From the IMG/VR virus record IMGVR_UViG_3300013372_002806, positions 1 through 26,552 of that record: a stretch of DNA of 26,552 bases. One strand, given 5' to 3'. Below are positions 1 to 5,894 of the stretch, piece by piece (the first letter of the stretch is position 1; the number at the start of each line of letters is the position of its first letter). Below the pieces are notes generated by a model. The model was not told the origin of the DNA, ran no database searches, and saw nothing but the letters and a program-made list of their open reading frames with translations. This DNA comes from a virus. Position numbers and translations under genes: made by a program.

Positions 1-482
1 CTATTGTTCATAACTATGCACAAGCAATGACTCATTTTCAAGAGGTATTGGCTGAAGGTGAAGAAGGAACAATTCTTAAAGCATGGGATGGTGAGTGGAA
101 AGATGGTAAACCAACATGGCAAATTAAAATGAAACTTGAAATGGATGTTGATTTGAGAATTACTGGATTCAATTATGGTGGAAAAGGTACCAAGAATGAA
201 TTTCTTATATCTAGTTTCAATGCTGAATCTTCTGATGGATTGGTAAAAACAAAACCACAAGGTCTTAAAGAAGATATGATGAAATTTGTAACTGAAAACC
301 AAGACAAATTGTTAGGTACGATATTACAATGTAAATCATGTGGTTTATCTAGCGATTCAAACGGTAACTATTCAATGTTACACCCAGCATTTGTAATGTT
401 GCGTGATGATAAAGATACCTGTGACAGTTTAGAATCCATCAAAGAAATAGAAAATATGGTGAAAACCTTAATAACTGTGTAG
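1..482 (+). CDS. ATP-dependent DNA ligase, T4-like (C-terminal part)
   Basis: The reading frame is open from base 3 with no start needed, so this is the 3' end of a gene that begins outside the window. Visible are EGTILK (nucleotidyltransferase motif IV) and QIKMKLE (motif V, lysines that contact the phosphate), followed by DLRITGF, which opens the OB-fold domain. This order and the phrase W-K-D-G-K between the motifs match T4 DNA ligase. The motif I lysine is missing only because of the window edge. The enzyme would seal nicks in phage DNA. A second, separate ligase of RNA type lies at 1395. Confidence in the family is high; the exact subfamily is inferred from memory. Confidence 0.88.
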   Translation, partial: IVHNYAQAMTHFQEVLAEGEEGTILKAWDGEWKDGKPTWQIKMKLEMDVDLRITGFNYGGKGTKNEFLISSFNAESSDGLVKTKPQGLKEDMMKFVTENQDKLLGTILQCKSCGLSSDSNGNYSMLHPAFVMLRDDKDTCDSLESIKEIENMVKTLITV

Positions 483-483
483 T

Positions 484-636
484 ATGGAAATAATAATGGT
501 AATAATCGGAATTTTGGTTTGTATAATGTTTTCAATTATTATATTAATGTATATAGTACTTGCTTATCAATTATATAAGGTAAAAAAGAAAGCAATTTTT
601 TTTAATGATAAAAGATTTAATAATAATAAAAAATAA
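484..636 (+). CDS. Small single-span membrane protein (50 aa)
   Basis: The ATG lies one base after the ligase stop, so the two genes are tightly coupled. The product starts MEIIMVIIG and has one long hydrophobic helix (about residues 3-30), followed by a short basic tail (YKVKKK, then NNNKK). This is the shape of small phage inner-membrane proteins, but I recognise no family. The start is supported by spacing and by the helix beginning at once. Function unknown. Confidence 0.6.
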   Translation: MEIIMVIIGILVCIMFSIIILMYIVLAYQLYKVKKKAIFFNDKRFNNNKK

Positions 637-646
637 ATAAAATAAT

Positions 647-856
647 ATGAAAATAGATTACAGTAGCGAAGAATTAATCTCCGCATTTTACGATTATAAT
701 GGGGAAATGGAAGATGGAAGAAAGTTCATTATTCATGCGACTTGGGATTCTTGGGATGAATATGGTGTTGATTCAATTGAATGGCTAAATGATGCAGAAG
801 GAACTAATGAAGAGGAAGAGGAAATAATTGAACAATTTTTATCTGATAACAATTAA
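647..856 (+). CDS. Small acidic protein of unknown function (69 aa)
   Basis: A short soluble protein starting MKIDYSSEEL, with many acidic residues and a run of five glutamates near the end, rich in W, Y and D in the middle (TWDSWDEYG). It has no signal peptide or membrane segment. It sits between a small membrane protein and a secreted protein and probably shares their transcript. Small acidic proteins are common in phage early regions and some mimic DNA or bind host enzymes, but nothing here shows that. Function unknown. Confidence 0.65.
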   Translation: MKIDYSSEELISAFYDYNGEMEDGRKFIIHATWDSWDEYGVDSIEWLNDAEGTNEEEEEIIEQFLSDNN

Positions 857-868
857 AAATAAAATAAC

Positions 869-1375
869 ATGAAAAAATTATTATTAGGATTTTTATTATT
901 ATTTACCACACTAATATTTTCTCAAGAAAAAGACATTGATTCAACAAATGTAAAATGGAGTAAATACATCGCATTGGGGTTATCGGTGTCAAATGGTAAC
1001 GATTATGGTGATAATACCAATAAATATACCTTTCATGAATCAACTTATCCTAGTGTAGAGTTTGGTTTTATTAGAGAAAATTTATCATTGAGTGGTGTTA
1101 TTGGTCGTAAAAATTTTAAGAGTTTAGGTAATCATGTTGATGGTATTAAAAACTATTATTGGGAAGTAAAAGTTACACCAACATTTCCGTTAGGTGTTGT
1201 GACTGCTAATGTTATTTTTGGTGTTGGTACATATTTAAATAATCAAGTTGGGAATGGTTTTATTGAATATGGTTCTGGTATTACTTATACGGTAGGTAAA
1301 TTTACCTATGGTGTTTCTTACACTAACTGGGATGGACTCGATTATATTACCCCTAATGTTTCATATAAATTATAA
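869..1375 (+). CDS. Secreted protein, possible outer-membrane beta-barrel (168 aa)
   Basis: The N-terminus (KK, then a run of L and F, then IFSQ) is a clear Sec signal peptide. The S-Q cleavage edge at about residues 18-19 is typical of Bacteroidetes exported proteins. The mature part alternates polar and aromatic/hydrophobic residues with many glycines (YPSVEFGF, VSYTNWDG), and the chain ends in VSYKL, as outer-membrane barrels often do. About eight short strands would fit in 150 residues. A phage could use such a protein for superinfection exclusion or envelope change; this is inference. It could also be a periplasmic beta-sandwich protein. Confidence 0.65.
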   Translation: MKKLLLGFLLLFTTLIFSQEKDIDSTNVKWSKYIALGLSVSNGNDYGDNTNKYTFHESTYPSVEFGFIRENLSLSGVIGRKNFKSLGNHVDGIKNYYWEVKVTPTFPLGVVTANVIFGVGTYLNNQVGNGFIEYGSGITYTVGKFTYGVSYTNWDGLDYITPNVSYKL

Positions 1376-1394
1376 TAAATTTAAAAACTAATAA

Positions 1395-2435
1395 ATGAAA
1401 AAAATGATAAAGTACCCGTCAATTGAGCAGTTTAGAACTGTCGTGACGAATATAAACAGACATTATAACTATATTGGTTTAGATAAAAATGGTGATGCTA
1501 TTTATGACCATAGTTTACCAAAACCAGTGCTTACATTCAAAGGTACGGTAAAATTACATGGAACCAATGCTGCTGTATCTTATAACAAAGATGGTCGGTT
1601 TTGGGCACAATCTCGTGAGAATATCATTACAGTTGAAAAAGATAACGCAGGGTTTGCTTTCTTTGCTGAATCTAACAAAGATGCTTTTAATAAGTTATTC
1701 CGTGAGATTCAAGAAAAAACTAATGTTAGTTACGAACATAATACAGTCACTATTTATGGTGAGTGGTGTGGTGGTAATATTCAAAAAGGTGTTGGTATTA
1801 CCAATCTCCCTAAATCTTTCTTTATTTTTGGGGTTAAGATTAGTCCAATCGTTGCTGATGAAGAAGAATTAAAAAACCAACCAGCTTATTGGGTTGATTA
1901 TTCATATTTGAAATCACCAGAAAACAAAATTTACAATATTGATGACTATGAAACATTTTCAATTGATATTGATTTTAACATGCCTGCTTTGGTTCAAAAT
2001 CAATTATCTGAACTTACTATCGCTGTTGAAGAAGAATGTCCTGTAGCGAAAGCTTTTGGCTTCTCTGGAATCGGTGAAGGTATTGTTTGGTCAACTGAGG
2101 TAAAGGGTATAGTACATAGATTCAAGGTGAAAGGTGAACGTCACAGCTCAAGCAAAGTTAAAACTCTTGCGAGTGTTGATGTTGAAAAATTGGAAGGTAT
2201 TCAGAAATTCGTAGAATATGCTGTTACTGAAAGTCGTTTCAATCAAGCACTTGAAAATACATTCATTAATGATGAACCAATCGATGTTAAAAAGATGGGT
2301 GATGTTATCAGATGGGTTGTAAATGATGTGGTAAAAGAAGAAATGGACACTATGGTAGCCAATAACATTGAACCTAAAGAAATAAATAAATATCTTTCCA
2401 GCAAAGTAAGGGAGATGTTCTTTAAAATGGTTTAA
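1395..2435 (+). CDS. RNA ligase, Rnl2-type
   Basis: A 346-residue nucleotidyltransferase. Motif I is KLHGTNAAV with K53 as the likely AMP-accepting lysine. YGEWCGGN (motif III), FFIFGVKI (IIIa), GEGIVW (IV) and FKVKGE (V) follow in the usual order, and a helical C-terminal domain completes the chain. Length is close to T4 Rnl2 (334 residues). Such enzymes seal 3'-OH/5'-phosphate nicks in RNA, as in repair of cut tRNA. The many tRNAs in this window and a 2H-phosphoesterase nearby fit an RNA-repair role, although the pathway is inferred. A start at the second methionine (MIKYPS) is also possible. Confidence 0.88.
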   Translation: MKKMIKYPSIEQFRTVVTNINRHYNYIGLDKNGDAIYDHSLPKPVLTFKGTVKLHGTNAAVSYNKDGRFWAQSRENIITVEKDNAGFAFFAESNKDAFNKLFREIQEKTNVSYEHNTVTIYGEWCGGNIQKGVGITNLPKSFFIFGVKISPIVADEEELKNQPAYWVDYSYLKSPENKIYNIDDYETFSIDIDFNMPALVQNQLSELTIAVEEECPVAKAFGFSGIGEGIVWSTEVKGIVHRFKVKGERHSSSKVKTLASVDVEKLEGIQKFVEYAVTESRFNQALENTFINDEPIDVKKMGDVIRWVVNDVVKEEMDTMVANNIEPKEINKYLSSKVREMFFKMV

Positions 2436-2438
2436 TGG

Positions 2439-2468
2439 TTGACTTTTGAACTTTGTTTGTTATCTTTA
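2439..2468 (+). promoter_or_regulatory. Bacteroidetes-type promoter
   Basis: TTG at 2439-2441, a 19-base spacer, then TATCTTTA at 2461-2468, close to the TTG-N19-TAnnTTTG consensus. It lies just after the RNA ligase stop and 14 bases before the ATG at 2483. It rules out the longer TTG start at 2453, which falls inside the promoter. Confidence 0.75.
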
Positions 2469-2482
2469 TAAAAAAATATATT

Positions 2483-2686
2483 ATGATAACAAACAGAGTT
2501 TTTAGATTAAAAAATGCTGCAGAAGTGGCACCAGGAATGCCGCTACAAGCTGGCCAAGAATTAGAGATTGTGACTGATGTGGTTTACGTAAATGGAAACA
2601 TGGTACCACCAGATATGCAACCTTTATTCTATAATTGGATTATTAATAACCAAGGGTTATTTGATGACGTAACAAAAAATTGGTAA
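2483..2686 (+). CDS. Small conserved-looking phage protein (67 aa)
   Basis: The start at 2483 (MITNRVFRL) is chosen because the upstream promoter overlaps any earlier start. The product is soluble, with a central pattern of valines (ELEIVTDVVYVNG) suggesting a beta-strand pair, then MVPPDMQP and a C-terminal helix ending in KNW. I recognise no domain. It is the first gene after a strong promoter and is followed after 3 bases by another small gene, so the two are likely co-transcribed. Confidence 0.7.
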   Translation: MITNRVFRLKNAAEVAPGMPLQAGQELEIVTDVVYVNGNMVPPDMQPLFYNWIINNQGLFDDVTKNW

Positions 2687-2689
2687 GAT

Positions 2690-2902
2690 ATGGCTTCATT
2701 TATTTTAAACGAAGTAGAAAAAGAAAATCAAAAAGCTATAATAGACTCAATAAAAGTTTTATGTGGTGAAGATGTTGAATATTATATACAATACATTATT
2801 GCATACAGTGGAATTGGTGTTAAAGTTGAGATTATCGTTAGTAGTAAAAAAAAGGTATTTATGCCGATAAGAAAAGATATAACTGACTATGATAGTTGGT
2901 AG
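2690..2902 (+). CDS. Small protein of unknown function (70 aa)
   Basis: It begins 3 bases after the previous stop. The product opens with a charged helix (LNEVEKENQKAIIDSI), contains CGEDVEYYIQYI, and then two likely strands (VKVEIIVSS) and a basic turn. No known motif was seen. Its stop codon abuts the hairpin and heptamer repeat array that follows. Confidence 0.65.
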   Translation: MASFILNEVEKENQKAIIDSIKVLCGEDVEYYIQYIIAYSGIGVKVEIIVSSKKKVFMPIRKDITDYDSW

Positions 2903-2949
2903 TTTACTATTGATAGTAAATAGTAAACAGTAAACAGTAAATAGTAAAA
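2903..2949 (+). repeat. Hairpin plus five 7-bp tandem repeats
   Basis: TTTACTAT (2903-2910) and ATAGTAAA (2913-2920) form a perfect 8-bp inverted repeat. The right arm then runs into five direct copies of AGTAAA(C/T/A) in exact 7-base phase, starting at 2915, 2922, 2929, 2936 and 2943. It fills the gap before the gene at 2963. It could be a protein-binding array, a weak terminator, or slippage-derived DNA. The period is shorter than a helical turn, so sites would rotate around the helix, which argues against simple side-by-side binding. Confidence 0.75.
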
Positions 2950-2962
2950 AAACAAAATAAAA

Positions 2963-3676
2963 ATGAATGATTTAAGAACTGGGTACGATTGGTGCCTGTC
3001 AGCTAATATGAGAATACTTGACCTTTTGTCATGGGATACTGACATGGTGTCATGTGAAGAATCATATCACACAGAAAAAATTGATATAGAAGAATTCTAC
3101 AGACGTATTGGATTATGCAAGGTTAAAGCAAATTCAATGCCACGTAAGTCTGCTATGTATTTGGAATATAGAATGTATGGTCTTGTCCCTTATAACTTGA
3201 GTCCGATTCAACAAGCTATTCAATTTGGACATGCTGTTGTTGAGTATCAACAAAATGTTAAAGGTTTAGCTCCATATGAATCAATTTATAACAAATGGGC
3301 TAAGACTGATAAAACATTCATTATTCTTAATGGTGGGACAACAAACAATAACCCAGAAAAAATGGGAAGTCTTAATCAACACTTAGCATCATTTTATTTT
3401 AATGGTATTATTACATCAGAGTTTTATGAACCAGATTTGGGTGACCAATTAACGGCTTTTGTTTTCTTGGTTGATGAGAGAGTATTCAATAGAACACTTT
3501 ATCCTGATTTTGTTGGAACACCTTATCCATGGCCAAGCAACAAAAAACCTACGGAAAAACAGATGTCTATATGGCAAGCTGAAAACGATAGGAATTATGA
3601 AAAGTGGGTTGAACGTATTGGTGGTGATAATAACGCATTTCTAAGAGATTACTTAAAACCTCTTAAATTAGCTTAA
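2963..3676 (+). CDS. Phage protein with a peptidyl-tRNA-hydrolase-2-like segment (tentative)
   Basis: A 237-residue protein. Residues about 75-100 read GLVPYNLSPIQQAIQFGHA followed by VVEY, which recalls the Q-x-G-H-A segment of the Pth2 fold. FIILNGGTTNN and ending segments such as DYLKPLK are also seen. Pth2 enzymes free tRNA from stalled peptidyl-tRNA, which would fit a phage that carries many tRNAs. The match is short and from memory, so the function is a guess. There are no membrane segments. It lies between the heptamer repeats and a promoter, so it may be a single-gene unit. Confidence 0.6.
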   Translation: MNDLRTGYDWCLSANMRILDLLSWDTDMVSCEESYHTEKIDIEEFYRRIGLCKVKANSMPRKSAMYLEYRMYGLVPYNLSPIQQAIQFGHAVVEYQQNVKGLAPYESIYNKWAKTDKTFIILNGGTTNNNPEKMGSLNQHLASFYFNGIITSEFYEPDLGDQLTAFVFLVDERVFNRTLYPDFVGTPYPWPSNKKPTEKQMSIWQAENDRNYEKWVERIGGDNNAFLRDYLKPLKLA

Positions 3677-3680
3677 AAAC

Positions 3681-3710
3681 TTGACTTTTTGTAATTTGTT
3701 TGTATAGTTG
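3681..3710 (+). promoter_or_regulatory. Bacteroidetes-type promoter, almost leaderless
   Basis: TTG at 3681-3683, 19 bases, then TATAGTTG at 3703-3710 (one mismatch to TAnnTTTG). Transcription would begin about 4 bases later, at or next to the ATG at 3714, giving little or no 5' leader. Confidence 0.7.
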
Positions 3711-3713
3711 TAT

Positions 3714-4271
3714 ATGAATGAATTACAAAAGAAAAATCAAATTTTAAAGTATCTTAACAAGTATTACTATGTTAAAGATAGTATCTTTTTAAATAGGTAC
3801 CATGACCATGAATATGGTAATGATATTATTCGTGAATTACCTAAAATATTTAGTGTTACTAGAGAATTTTGTACAGAAATATTTAGGTATTGGGCTGAAG
3901 ATTTAGGTGTTGAATATCTAGATACTGACGCTTATGGTTCACATAATTTAAAAACTTATTGGTCTCCAGAGCTTGCTCAAGACGTTACTTCATACGTGAG
4001 TATTGATGCTGAGGCCGAACTAACAAATATGGTAATTGAACAAATTGCTGCTGAAATAGATGCTCAAATTCTATTGGATTTAAAAGGTCAAATCAATACT
4101 AATGAATTAATTAGTGTAATTAAATGTCTTGGTTACCAAAAAAGTCCAACATTTTATGACCCAATGACGTTTTCACCAAGAAATCACTTTACATCAATGA
4201 AAAAACATGAAGTACAATATGAAAGAGAGAATAACCCTCACTGGCAGAATTGGATTCGAGCCAGAAGATAG
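3714..4271 (+). CDS. Unknown protein with a capsid-like helix segment (185 aa)
   Basis: The start at 3714 (MNELQKKNQ) is chosen over a TTG at 3708 that lies in the promoter. The N-terminal 65 residues look helical and may hold a winged or helix-turn-helix fold. Residues about 88-125 contain ELAQD, then DAEAELTNMV and EIDAQIL. This resembles the ELAQDL..DAdAEL..EIMLEINRE stretch of T4 gp23 as I remember it. The C-terminus is basic and aromatic (NPHWQNWIRARR). The length is far too short for a capsid protein. The next gene overlaps its end by 65 bases in another frame. Confidence 0.65.
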   Translation: MNELQKKNQILKYLNKYYYVKDSIFLNRYHDHEYGNDIIRELPKIFSVTREFCTEIFRYWAEDLGVEYLDTDAYGSHNLKTYWSPELAQDVTSYVSIDAEAELTNMVIEQIAAEIDAQILLDLKGQINTNELISVIKCLGYQKSPTFYDPMTFSPRNHFTSMKKHEVQYERENNPHWQNWIRARR

Positions 4272-4743
4272 AACAAACAAACATCTATTCCAATCATCAT
4301 GGAAGAAGATAGCTATGGTTTTTATCGAAGGTGATGTTTGTGAATACTACGCATGGTTTCTACAAAAAAGATATAACATTACACTTAACAAACCAATCAG
4401 AGGTGCTCACGTATCATTCATTAACGATTCCATGAGAGATTTAACGCAAAACAATGATAAACCAGAAGAAGAAATTCTTCAATTATGGGAAGATGTTAAA
4501 GCTAAATGGGATGGTAAAAAAATTGATATTGTATTGGATTTAAACCCTAAGACTAATGATAGAATATGGTGGTTAAATATACCTGAAGAAGAACGAGGGG
4601 GGCTTCAAGCCATTAGAAACGAATTAGGGCTTGATAGACCGTACTTTGGGATGCACATGAGCATTGGAAGGGCTCGTGATGGTGTTATGGAAGAGCATTC
4701 AAAATATCTTCATGAATGTATAAAGAATGGTTTTATTCAATAA
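4207..4743 (+). CDS. 2H phosphoesterase, possible Acb1/57B-type anti-CBASS protein
   Basis: The 178-residue product has two H-x-S motifs, HVS at 68-70 (in RGAHVSFIND) and HMS at 150-152 (in FGMHMSIGRA), the hallmark of 2H phosphoesterases. T4 57B (Acb1) belongs to this superfamily and cleaves cyclic oligonucleotides made by bacterial CBASS defence. Size (about 150-180 residues) and phage setting fit. Other 2H enzymes act on 2',3'-cyclic phosphate ends of cut RNA, which would pair well with the RNA ligase at 1395. It overlaps the previous gene by 65 bases; a start at 4219 is equally possible. Confidence 0.72.
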   Translation: MKYNMKERITLTGRIGFEPEDRTNKHLFQSSWKKIAMVFIEGDVCEYYAWFLQKRYNITLNKPIRGAHVSFINDSMRDLTQNNDKPEEEILQLWEDVKAKWDGKKIDIVLDLNPKTNDRIWWLNIPEEERGGLQAIRNELGLDRPYFGMHMSIGRARDGVMEEHSKYLHECIKNGFIQ

Positions 4744-5458
4744 AAAACCATTCTTTAAAATTTTTAGATTTAATACGTTCAATTACTTTACCATAATTTA
4801 TATTTAATTGAATTGACGCATCTTTACCAGATTTATATTCAGTTCCTTCAATAATACATTTTTTATTTCTTCCACCAGTTCCATTTTTTAACATAGTTTC
4901 TCTAATTTTATTCTTTGTTTCTTCACTGGGACCAATATAATTTGGGTTCCATTTAATACCTTTCCTAATTTCACTCATTTTTATTTTAGATTCTTCAGTA
5001 TGTTCAGAACCTTTTCTATTAGATACGCAACCTTTTCTAGTTTTACTTATTTTAGCTTTTATCTCATCAGACATAATTAAACCTTTATTTGGACCAACAT
5101 TACCTTTTAATTTATCACTAATTTTTTTCTTAGTTTCATCAGAAACTATTCTACCATAATTTGATTCAGCTTTTGGTCTAGAATTATAACCATTATGGTA
5201 TGAATTAAAACTATCTATATAAAATTGTTCTCTTTTTAACAATTCATTTATATCGTCCACTAATTCAATTATTTCAAAAATAAAAAATGATAACCCATGA
5301 ATATTATATGAATTTTGTAATTTTGGTGACCTATGTTTATTTTTAAGTAAAGAATTTTTATGTTCTCTAAATCTTTTATTTATATTAATAGATGAACCAA
5401 TGTAAACTTTATTAGTTCTATTATTTAGTATTTTATAAATACCTTGTTTATTTTCCAT
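4733..5458 (-). CDS. GIY-YIG homing endonuclease with NUMOD3-type repeats
   Basis: The N-terminus shows GIYKI and VYIGSS, the two halves of the GIY-YIG motif, then R29 in the RFREH context and a glutamate further on (KREQFYID). Residues about 100-190 hold repeats of the form S-(D/E)-E-x-K-x-K-(I/M)-(S/R), with S-D-K-L-K-G and S-K-T-R-K-G, typical of NUMOD3 DNA-binding modules. The C-terminus (EGTEYKSGKDASIQLNINYG) looks like a NUMOD1 helix-turn-helix. It runs opposite to its neighbours and its last codons overlap the end of the 2H-phosphoesterase gene, typical of a free-standing mobile endonuclease. It starts inside the end of the small gene at 5448-5609. Confidence 0.9.
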   Translation of the reverse strand: MENKQGIYKILNNRTNKVYIGSSININKRFREHKNSLLKNKHRSPKLQNSYNIHGLSFFIFEIIELVDDINELLKREQFYIDSFNSYHNGYNSRPKAESNYGRIVSDETKKKISDKLKGNVGPNKGLIMSDEIKAKISKTRKGCVSNRKGSEHTEESKIKMSEIRKGIKWNPNYIGPSEETKNKIRETMLKNGTGGRNKKCIIEGTEYKSGKDASIQLNINYGKVIERIKSKNFKEWFFIE

Positions 5459-5609
5459 TTTTTATCGTTATTTTGTTTTCAATATCCATTTTCATTAGAT
5501 ATTTTATTCTTGCTGATAATGACATATAGTTATCTTCAGCTTTTTGGTTGAATCTGGTTTTTAAATCTTCATCAATTCTCATAATAAGTGTTTTTTCTTG
5601 TTTTTTCAT
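5448..5609 (-). CDS. Ribbon-helix-helix protein paired with the homing endonuclease (53 aa)
   Basis: This 53-residue protein begins MKKQEKTLIMRIDEDLK, a beta-strand (TLIMRID) followed by two helices with LSARIKYLM, the pattern of CopG/Arc/MetJ ribbon-helix-helix DNA-binding proteins. The stop codon lies inside the endonuclease gene (11-base overlap), so the two are translationally coupled. It probably represses or times the shared promoter just upstream. Alternatively it may serve as a DNA-targeting partner for the nuclease. Start supported by the promoter about 20 bases upstream. Confidence 0.8.
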   Translation of the reverse strand: MKKQEKTLIMRIDEDLKTRFNQKAEDNYMSLSARIKYLMKMDIENKITIKNGK

Positions 5610-5628
5610 ATTTTAATTGTATATACTA

Positions 5629-5659
5629 TAAATATACTGAAATATAATAAAAAATCAAG
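5629..5659 (-). promoter_or_regulatory. Promoter for the RHH-endonuclease operon
   Basis: On the minus strand TTG (5659-5657) is followed after 20 bases by TATATTTA (5636-5629), close to the Bacteroidetes consensus. Transcription would start about 15 bases before the ATG at 5609. The DNA around it (TGTATATACTATAAATATAC) is rich in short dyads that could bind the encoded RHH protein. Confidence 0.6.
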
Positions 5660-5687
5660 TATTTTAAAAATAAAAATAAAAATAATT

Positions 5688-5716
5688 TGTGTGTTAAAAT
5701 ATAAATGTATATTTGT
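5688..5716 (+). promoter_or_regulatory. Promoter with long leader toward the histidine kinase
   Basis: TTG at 5688-5690, 18 bases, then TATATTTG at 5709-5716. RNA from here would carry about 175 bases of AT-rich leader before the kinase ATG at 5895. The leader holds no convincing ORF but contains the 12-bp inverted repeat at 5844-5884. The interval from 5610 to 5894 has no other gene. Confidence 0.6.
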
Positions 5717-5843
5717 ATTCTAATTTAAAAGTTTTAAAAACAAAAAAAACATTGAACAGAGCGTTTATATACATGAATCAATAAAACAAGGATATATAAA
5801 ATAAAATTACAATTTTTTCCTTATAAACCAAGTCTTTTCAAGC

Positions 5844-5884
5844 AATGTGAACTATTTATATTTTAGAATGTAATAGTTCACATT
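5844..5884 (+). repeat. 12-bp perfect inverted repeat before the kinase (operator or RNA hairpin)
   Basis: AATGTGAACTAT (5844-5855) and ATAGTTCACATT (5873-5884) are exact reverse complements separated by 17 bases. The half-site centres are 29 bp apart, nearly three helical turns. The right half runs into a CACATTTG element (5879-5886) that could be a weak -7 box for the kinase gene. It could be an operator for autoregulation or a hairpin in the leader RNA. Confidence 0.8.
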
Positions 5885-5894
5885 TGTTTTGTAT

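Noticed and set aside
2453-2482. Longer N-terminus of the gene at 2483 (TTG start); likewise 3708, 5889, 17665, 20721 and 21397
   Set aside because: At 2453, 3708, 17665, 20721 and 21397 the extra codons fall inside or touch a consensus promoter, so they lie before the expected transcription start. At 5889 the TTG start abuts only a weak promoter-like box and adds two codons that are not needed. The first ATG after each is preferred.
2903-2949. CRISPR-like array
   Set aside because: Repeat units are 7 bp with no spacers and no cas genes nearby.
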